This document shows, in pieces, positions 57,230 through 64,000 of a stretch of 64,000 nt of DNA (position 1 is the first letter of the stretch; every line of letters starts with the position of its first letter). Both the position numbers and the translations under genes were made by a program. The DNA is from Marchantia polymorpha subsp. ruderalis (Eukaryota; Streptophyta; Marchantiopsida; Marchantiales; Marchantiaceae). Where the stretch lies: assembly GCA_037833965.1 (NCBI GenBank), contig AP031354.1, positions 5,992,001 through 6,056,000 on the forward strand. Reading direction: 5' to 3'. The notes beneath the pieces were generated by a model. That model did not search any database, had not been told where the DNA came from, and saw nothing but the letters and a program-made list of their open reading frames with translations.

Positions 57230-59671
57230 GGAGACTAGCAAAAAGTATGTGAAGCTGGGAGACATTACAACGCACTTGGCAGATGTTCGAAAGAGAGAGG
57301 CTGAAATCCGAAGGTTGTTTTTTATTCGGGTTGAGAGTTAAGAAAGTTGAGAGTGTTCTCTTTTATTCCAGTTGCAGCCTTGATTGGTGAAGCGTATGGT
57401 CTCCCTATCGTGGACGTAGGCAAGTTCTTCAACCACATCAAATTTCTTAAGTTCAAAATCTGTTCACTCTATAACTCGTTGAAATTCGGAATGCGACTTA
57501 CGACGGTATCGTGACGAGCGTAGGAACTGAGGAAGGAGTCACTGAGGAAGGCTAAAGTGGTCATTCGAAACATTGCACTCCCAATAATTTCGTGAAGTCA
57601 CAAGGATGGACACGGAGATCGAGGTTTTACAATGGATTCAGCTTTGCCATTTACATGTTCCAGTTTTAGATGTTGGCTGAGGGATAATGATGTTTAGGGT
57701 GTGAGTGTCGAAACATGTCAGCACAATGAACGCCCATCGAAGAGGTTCTTTATGACATTACATCGCTGTCAACCGGCAGCTCAACCTCGTCATTGGCAGC
57801 TACTATTTTTCGTATCCGCATATCATAAACTAAAGTTGTTGCTTTTCGGTACCAAACTTGAGTATTTTGAATTCCTATAACAGTTCCTAAGAATCGCTCA
57901 TGGTTATAAGCAGGACATCTGAACATTTATACAGAATTTTATGAGTGCTGACAGTCTTCATATGCTGTCTGTATTTTTGAAATCAGTGCAATCATCGTAT
58001 CATCTGGACCTCTCATGTGGATCAAATCAAAGCCATCGTCAATTTGGGCAGTAAGGTGCTGGACAAAGGTGGCCAACAGATATCATATCACTTGTGGAAA
58101 ACTCACATGTGCATGCCAGATTCAACACTGAGCACTGCGAACTGTACGAAAGTAAAGGACGAGTAGCGTATGCTGTCCATGACCCATTTCGTACCAAAGA
58201 GAAGATTGGAATTCTTCTATGATAGTAAGAGAGAGTCACGATTAAACTCATCGATCGTTCCAGCAATATTTGAAGGTAATTAGAGAGAAGTACGCGTGAG
58301 TTGGGTAATTCTTCAGGAAATGAACTTCTCTGATAGGAGATGGACTGAAGAAGAAAAGAATTCTCCCCTGGTTCCTGTTGTCACATGTCTGGAACTCATT
58401 CCTCAACGCTAACGTCATGGAACTGACTCAATCCATCTCGCTGCACACTTTGATGGGCCTGAAAAAATCACGTGCTTCACATTGTCAGAAACTGCATCGT
58501 AAAGCTGCACTCTGCTCGTTCGAATTCGAACAACTGGACGTTGATAAACGAGCAGAATTCCTCTCCTGAGGTGATACGCGTGCATTCCGAAACTCCGAAC
58601 GTTGTCGCCCAGCAAACTGCATCAAGATTTCCACGAAACAGGAGGCAGTGAAAACTCTACTCATCATCTCGACGAAGTTCTGATCGGATCGAAATAATCT
58701 CAGTGCTCATCGAACTTGAACTTCCAAGCTCACAAACTGGTCATCGGTGCTCAGAGCTCGGTGATTACAGCCCAGAACAGCACGGTTTCAGTTGTTTTCA
58801 GGTATCTTTCTGGTCCAAGCTTTTGTCGATCCATTCACTTCACTGTTTTCTGAGCACGTACTGTAGGAAGGAAGCACCGAGGTTGCTCCAGTGACGCCAG
58901 CTTCTAATACACTGTCGAGTCTGTCAACCATTCGTCTGTTGATTGACCTGTCACCTACAGAGGACGTGCCAGCCACTTGCTTGGATGAAAGTGGAAAGAG
59001 GGCGGGAAGGGAAGTCTATGCGGATCTGGATGATTTGTTTACCACGATAGCAGCACTGCCTCGTTCTCTACTTTTGTGGGAAAAGTGGGCGAGCTTATTT
59101 CGGAGGAGGAAATTAACAATATGAGACATAATCTGTTGCTTCGCATTTGGCTTTTACTGTTTTATTTGGGCGGGGTACTTTTTATTGTCGTGTTTCCCGT
59201 GAATTGCGTCTGATGAAGTGGTGCTGTCATCGTTCTGCTTTTCTCCACGACAAAGTCCGTCCTTCCTCTTCATCCGAGGTCTTACGCATTCTGTGACTTG
59301 TGCCTGTTCTGTGCAATTGGCCTGGAAACCTGGCATGACCTCTGCCGAAGTATCTTCAAGCAGCATCTTCCGCATGAAGGACCGCGTGTGGGTTGCAGAG
59401 AAGTTGACAATCATCTTTCAGGACTGGATTTTCAGAAAAGCGGACAGAGATACTGATGTCTGCTCCTTTGGGAGATCCTACCATTGTCCAGGCTTCAGAT
59501 CTTGAAGAACGGGGGAAGTCGAGCTTGCAAGGATATGCATAATGTGCATGTCCATTCGGAGGAATCCATCTTCGGCAGTGCGCGAGAACTGCTCAGAGTG
59601 GGCAGTTCCTGGTCGAAGTCGATGATCTCCGAGTCAAGCCAGTAGATCGATCGATCGATCGATCGATCTAT
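57230..59671. other. Intergenic; possible isolated exons
   Basis: No complete gene is supported. Two stretches look more coding than their surroundings: 57231-57330 plus (KKYVKLGDITTHLADVRKRE) with 57395-57520 plus (AALIGEAYGLPIVDVGKFF), whose splice phases do not agree, and 57939-58058 minus. Other 60-95-codon frames are unremarkable. A (GATC)n tract runs at 59644-59671. Confidence 0.4.
57939..58058 (-). CDS. Possible last exon of an unidentified minus-strand gene
   Basis: After an acceptor-like TTTGTCCAG the minus strand reads 39 codons, HLTAQIDDGFDLIHMRGPDD..., to a TAA stop. Composition and codon order look protein-like, with a balanced mix of acidic, aliphatic and aromatic residues. I do not recognise the family and found no upstream exon in matching phase between 58060 and 59700, so this is a tentative fragment, possibly of a gene destroyed by the neighbouring transposon nest. 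Confidence 0.25.
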   Translation of the reverse strand, partial: HLTAQIDDGFDLIHMRGPDDTMIALISKIQTAYEDCQHS

Positions 59672-59677
59672 CACGTG
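59672..59677 (+). promoter_or_regulatory. G-box core CACGTG upstream of paralog 4
   Basis: TATCACGTGGCAT lies 120 bp upstream of the ATG at 59797. CACGTGGC is the classic plant bZIP/bHLH binding core and is well placed for a proximal promoter element. Confidence 0.4.
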
Positions 59678-59796
59678 GCATCTTAAGTGAAATCAGTCGA
59701 TCGATCAATCAATCAAACAAACCTGTTGGTACCGATCAACTGGCATTTCCAACTCCAGTGATTGGAAAAGGCTGAGGTGAGGCAAGGGCAGGCAGT

Positions 59797-60813
59797 ATGA
59801 AAGTTAAAAGTGTGGACACGATGGAAGAGGCCGCTGGCCTCGGATTGACCCGGCAGCAGCTGGCGGAATTGGGTGCATTCGGAATCGTCTGGGAGTCCAT
59901 CGATCTGTTTCAGCGCCCTCCCCTACCGTCGGTGCAGTTCGCCATCGTCCTGCCTTACACTGCCCTCTTTGTTATAGTTCAGTTCCTTCAAGCAGGCTGG
60001 CTACTCTCTCTGCTCCCGAATCCGGCTACTGCTCAGGCTCAGGCTCCGCCTCAACTCAATGCTCCTCCTCAGGCTCCCCCACCTGTGGCGCCACTCCCCG
60101 ATCTGCCTCTGCTGCTGTGGAGCCTGATCCTTGTCCTTGTGGCAATTTTCACCTTCTGCCTGAGCTTGTTCGTCGTTGCTGCGACTTTCTACGCTGTGGG
60201 AAGCATATACTGGGGCAAGGAAGTGACCCCCCCAATTGGGTTCCGAAGCATGTGGCCGAAGTTGTTTGTCACTGCTGTGTACCCAATGGCCTTCGTATTC
60301 GCAGTGCTCCTGGGATCAATCTTCGTCTTCAGCATTCTGAAGATCACATTTTCCGGCTCTCTGATGGCAGTGTACCTGATCCTGATCGGCTTCACTTCCA
60401 CCATTATGATCTTCATAGTTAAAATTCTGATCCAAGAGGCAAACGGCGTGACTTACTACGAAGAGACCTTCCGATTCCCTGCTCTCAGGCGAGCACTTTC
60501 TATCATGAATCAAAGATGGGGAACCGGGCTGCTGTTGGTCATCATCTACCTCTGCGCCGGAAGCATCTTGGGGTTTCTGAGTCCGAATCCCGCTGTCTTG
60601 AGCGAACGAGGCATCGAGAAGCCCGATCTCATTCTCGGATTGGTATACACTGTGCTTCTGTCATGGTTGACTCAGCTGTCTCTCATCTCCTGGGCCTTGT
60701 TCTACTTTTCCTGCACTGCGAGATCCGGTGAGCAGGATGTGGATGACCGTGTGGAAGGTGGCTATCAGCCAGTTCGCGCAGAACAGATCAGGGATGAGGA
60801 CGACGAAAAGTGA
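59797..60813 (+). CDS. Six-helix plant membrane protein, paralog 4
   Basis: Intronless, 338 residues from ATG 59797 (a second in-frame ATG at 59821, residue 9, is an equally good start). GLGLTRQQLAELGAFGIVWES (residues about 15-35) is very close to paralog 1's N-terminus. A Gln/Ala/Pro-rich extracytosolic or lumenal loop of about 35 residues follows the first helix. Five more hydrophobic segments lie near 104-133, 150-180, 188-212, 240-262 and 275-302. The family block is VTYYEETFRFPALRRALSIM (about 216-235), and the last helix ends ALFYFSC. The C-terminal tail is acidic (EDDEK). Same strand and family as the cluster at 33-39 kb, from which the 16-kb transposon nest now separates it. No break is seen. 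Confidence 0.9.
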   Translation: MKVKSVDTMEEAAGLGLTRQQLAELGAFGIVWESIDLFQRPPLPSVQFAIVLPYTALFVIVQFLQAGWLLSLLPNPATAQAQAPPQLNAPPQAPPPVAPLPDLPLLLWSLILVLVAIFTFCLSLFVVAATFYAVGSIYWGKEVTPPIGFRSMWPKLFVTAVYPMAFVFAVLLGSIFVFSILKITFSGSLMAVYLILIGFTSTIMIFIVKILIQEANGVTYYEETFRFPALRRALSIMNQRWGTGLLLVIIYLCAGSILGFLSPNPAVLSERGIEKPDLILGLVYTVLLSWLTQLSLISWALFYFSCTARSGEQDVDDRVEGGYQPVRAEQIRDEDDEK

Positions 60814-62454
60814 CGAGTCCTTCGAGATCAGTTCGATCCGGAGACTCCAGGTAATTTAGGATTAAGAGATCCATCTGATCGGTCGCGTGTCTGTCATCTG
60901 GGTTTTTGTAATTAATTGTGTATAGGAGGAGATAAACGTGGTCATACGGAGCAGATTCGTGAGGGCTGAGATCGAGCTGCCAAAGCGAGCATGTTATCTC
61001 CCCATCGCACGGACTGATTGCCTCGTTTCAACTGCGATCACCCTCGTAGGCTCAAAATGTTCAGCTTCTCTCGTTAGCTATCAACATTTAATATGTCCCA
61101 GGACATCATGACTCGAGCACTGTCTCCTCTCTTCTTTCGGCCTTCTCTCCTTCTCATTCGTGGTGATTCTTCGTGCTGAAGCCCTCTCTCGTATGTCAAT
61201 GCTGCACATTACATTCTCACCAGACTCTACAACTGGCTGTATAATTTACCGACTGTCGAACCAGCGCATTACGAGTGGAAGAGAAGAATCCAACGCAATC
61301 GGGCTTTCGTCATCCGTCTAACACACAAAACACGTATTCCGGATTAGCGAGCAGAATAGATCGAAAAAGATTGAACAACATTTCTACTGCTTTGTTGGAT
61401 AATCGATTCATCATCAAATTATAAATTCTCTAAATCGGATTATCTCATTGGTTTGAATGATGCAGCTTGAGTTTTGATCAGTTATATCTTGTTATTCTAT
61501 TATGCTATAAATTTCAACGCGTCAACAACTTTCAGCATTTGGATTTTTATTCGTCATTATCGCTCTCTAGAAACATTCTAAAGTGAGTTATTGCTTTAAT
61601 TTTTGGCAAAAAAAAAAATTATTCTCAAATGATGGATTTGTCAATTCTCCTTTTAATCTAGTTCGGTTTGAAATTATGATGTTTATAATCTACTATATTC
61701 AACTGTTATTGTTTATATCATAGTTAATTAATTTTTTGGCTGTATAGTAAATTCAAACTTAAGTTAAAATTATTTGGAATTCACTGGAGCCTAAAGTTGA
61801 CATTTTATATTTGCAATCGTATAAAAATCTAAGATATGTTTAAAAACTTTTCAAAATTTTTGGAGAGTTTTGGAAAATTATACATTGCACATTTAAAGAA
61901 ACGATAACATGGTGAAAAATATGGTGAAGTCACCTTCGCAAAAATTTTCAAACTAAGGATGTTGAAAAGCTTAATACATTTTTATAAGATATTCAAATTA
62001 TAAAGTAAACCTATGTGTGTGTCTTGAAAAAGTATGTGAGTCTTGTGAAGCTTTTAGTATATCAAATTGTTATTAACAAAATTTATATATTAAGCTTGTT
62101 TTTAAATTGAAAAATAAACTTACTTGAGATAGTTTTGAATCTGTAGTAAAGTCTGATACATGATGTGCACAATCGAGATTGCAAGTGATTATCACAAGGT
62201 TAGTATAGTAGTTATAGATTTTGTTTCAGATTTCCTCTAGATTAAATTTTTTTTGAGATAAAGATTAAATGGTCTACATGTTATCATGAACCTTGATATG
62301 GGCTGAATCAAAATTAAATGTTTTTTGATAAGATAGATGCATGCTAGGATTGATTATAGTATTCTAGTAAGTTATGATAAAATTTACAAACAAGTTTCTA
62401 CATATCACCATGTACTACATTGAATGATTCATAAATAATTTCAAGATATTGAAA
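60814..62454. other. Intergenic, AT-rich from 61380
   Basis: Bases 60814-61300 probably include the 3' UTR of paralog 4. The remainder is AT-rich with no recognisable gene or element. Confidence 0.5.
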
Positions 62455-62760
62455 GGTAGCGGCCCATCTACAGTATCTCTCATATATATACCTCCTCAAG
62501 AGCTCTTACTCTTGTGATTCTTGAGGAGCCAAAGTATAGTTTGGCTTGTGGCATTGAAGACCTTGATTAACTCTGACTTGCTCCTGATCACAATTAGCTA
62601 TCCATCTCCTCGGTAGCGGCCGATCTACAACATCTCTCGTGTATATATCTCCTCAAGAGCTCTTATATACTTATCTTGAGGAGCCAAAATATACTTTGGC
62701 TTGTGGCATTGAAAAGCTTAATGAACTCCAACTCACAATCGGCTCCTAAACTCCTCAGTA
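62455..62760 (+). repeat. Two tandem copies of a 150-157-bp unit
   Basis: 62455-62611 and 62612-62760 both begin GGTAGCGGCC and share CTCCTCAAGAGCTCTTA, CTTGAGGAGCCAAA and TTTGGCTTGTGGCATTGAA. Each unit contains an internal CTCCTCAAG / CTTGAGGAG stem. No coding. Confidence 0.9.
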
Positions 62761-64000
62761 ACCTGCCTCACTTAGTGCCAAGCCACACGACCAATGAACA
62801 ATGAACAATGAATGAACCCTCGCCGGTCATTTGCTGGCCAAGTACTCCTTTTACCACACGGTAGCGGTAATTTAAAAGATCGTAAGTGGCAAAGAAAATT
62901 GATTGCTGCGAACTTCCAGGCATTTCCGCTTGGAAACTCAGGTTTTTTCGGGATCGATAAACTCCACGTGTATTTTTGAGTTGAGTCTCCGCGTAAAAAG
63001 ATGATGTGCTGGGAGAGTATTCTCTCTATCTCGACAAACTAGATATGTGTTTGAAGCTCTTTGCACTCCAAAGTCACTATGGCAATGTGGTAGAGGTTCC
63101 GGAGCTTTGTCCAGGTGGCCAACTTAAGCCTACAAAAACCACGCTAACCTCCGGCCATGAGCTTATTGCTGGTAATGTGGCAGCGGCCTTACTATAGTTT
63201 GAAAAAACATTAATATAATGAGCATAAAACATCTACATTCAATTAACAAAGTTTGTTTGTATTAAATGTACATGTTGAAACGGTCAAAGATGAAGAGGAA
63301 AGTAAGACAACTGAGCATAATGATATTAACTAGAATTGAATTGTCTATTGACATGCAAATAAATGGCATGATATTATCATATTCAAGTCTTTGAGAGGAT
63401 TTCTAATCTAAACACCACATCTGCTTCATAAACAAATGCATTTGCTTTCTCAATTCACATAATCTGCTTTTCACGACTCCAAATGCATAGACGACGATAA
63501 CTGGCTTGTGCTTGCAATAATACTACAATATCATACTCACATCAAATTTCCATGAGGATCTCAGATGTTTGGATTGAGTACTCAAATATACTCCAAAAGC
63601 CTTACAATGATTGTGCAAGTAGAAAAATGTCTGCTTATATCGATATGTGTTTGTGAGAAACACTTCATCAATGTTGTGTCAAATTTTCAATGTTAAATCC
63701 GGATGCGTTGATGCCCCAAATTGTCCTACTCTAAAACATCAAATCCAATTGATAAAATCTTTGGATATACAAATCGTTCCAGCTCACATTCTTCAACCTA
63801 CAACTCAAGCCAAATATAATCAATGATTACATCATCATGCTAGGATAGTTAGAATTCACTCTCTTTTACCAACGCATGGGCATAGAGTTTTCAAATTTCA
63901 TTACTTAAATCAATGAAATTTTAATAGTTAAAAATTAATTGGCTAAAATTTCCTGCCAACGAATTAAAATTTAGGTCTTCCATTGTTAGACCTTAACGAC
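62761..64000. other. Intergenic, AT-rich
   Basis: A 63-codon frame at 63006-63197 lacks recognisable features. Short CAATGAA repeats occur near 62790-62815. Nothing else is supported up to the window end. Confidence 0.5.

Noticed and set aside
1-64000. CRISPR array, operons or bacterial-type gene order
   Set aside because: The repeats present are transposon ends, satellites and hairpins; genes have spliceosomal introns, so prokaryotic features are not expected and none fit.

Overview
This is nuclear DNA of a eukaryote, almost certainly a land plant. Genes have GT..AG introns, interstitial TTTAGGG repeats are present, Ty1/copia elements are primed by initiator-tRNA-type sites, and one membrane-protein family looks plant-type. 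The sparse gene layout, moderate GC with AT-rich spacers, and intronless tandem copies would suit an early-diverging plant such as a bryophyte. That last step is a guess; nothing here fixes the species.

Layout. 1-21 kb is nearly gene-free: a hAT-type MITE (1754-2020), a GC-rich island (3970-5650), a Mutator-type MITE (8852-9709), several inverted repeats, and a short signal-peptide exon at 17821. 21.46-25.42 kb (minus strand) holds a complete 12-exon gene for the TFIIH core subunit TFB4/p34. Its exons are too short to show as long ORFs; I assembled it from splice sites and family similarity. 26-33 kb has a worn zinc-knuckle fragment, a probable decayed mannose-binding-lectin gene and striking perfect hairpins.

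33.2-39.8 kb and 59.8-60.8 kb carry four intronless plus-strand paralogs of one six-helix membrane protein family (33208, 36058, 38296, 59797). The middle two are a 2.2-kb tandem duplication. They differ almost only at amino-acid-changing sites, clustered in membrane segments. Between the third and fourth paralogs sits a three-level transposon nest. An old, broken Ty1/copia fossil (41039-57229) is split by an 11.4-kb Mutator-like DNA transposon (42553-53990), with a 9-bp target duplication and long terminal inverted repeats. One of that element's genes is in turn split by a 2.4-kb solo LTR (48756-51168, 5-bp target duplication). The transposon carries a decayed transposase gene and an unknown BED-finger gene whose frame matches exactly on both sides of the LTR.

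Across the window there are many perfect, short-loop inverted repeats at unrelated sites. Comparing the two tandem copies shows one such hairpin pair as a 31-base insertion built from inverted copies of its own flanks, which fits template switching during replication.
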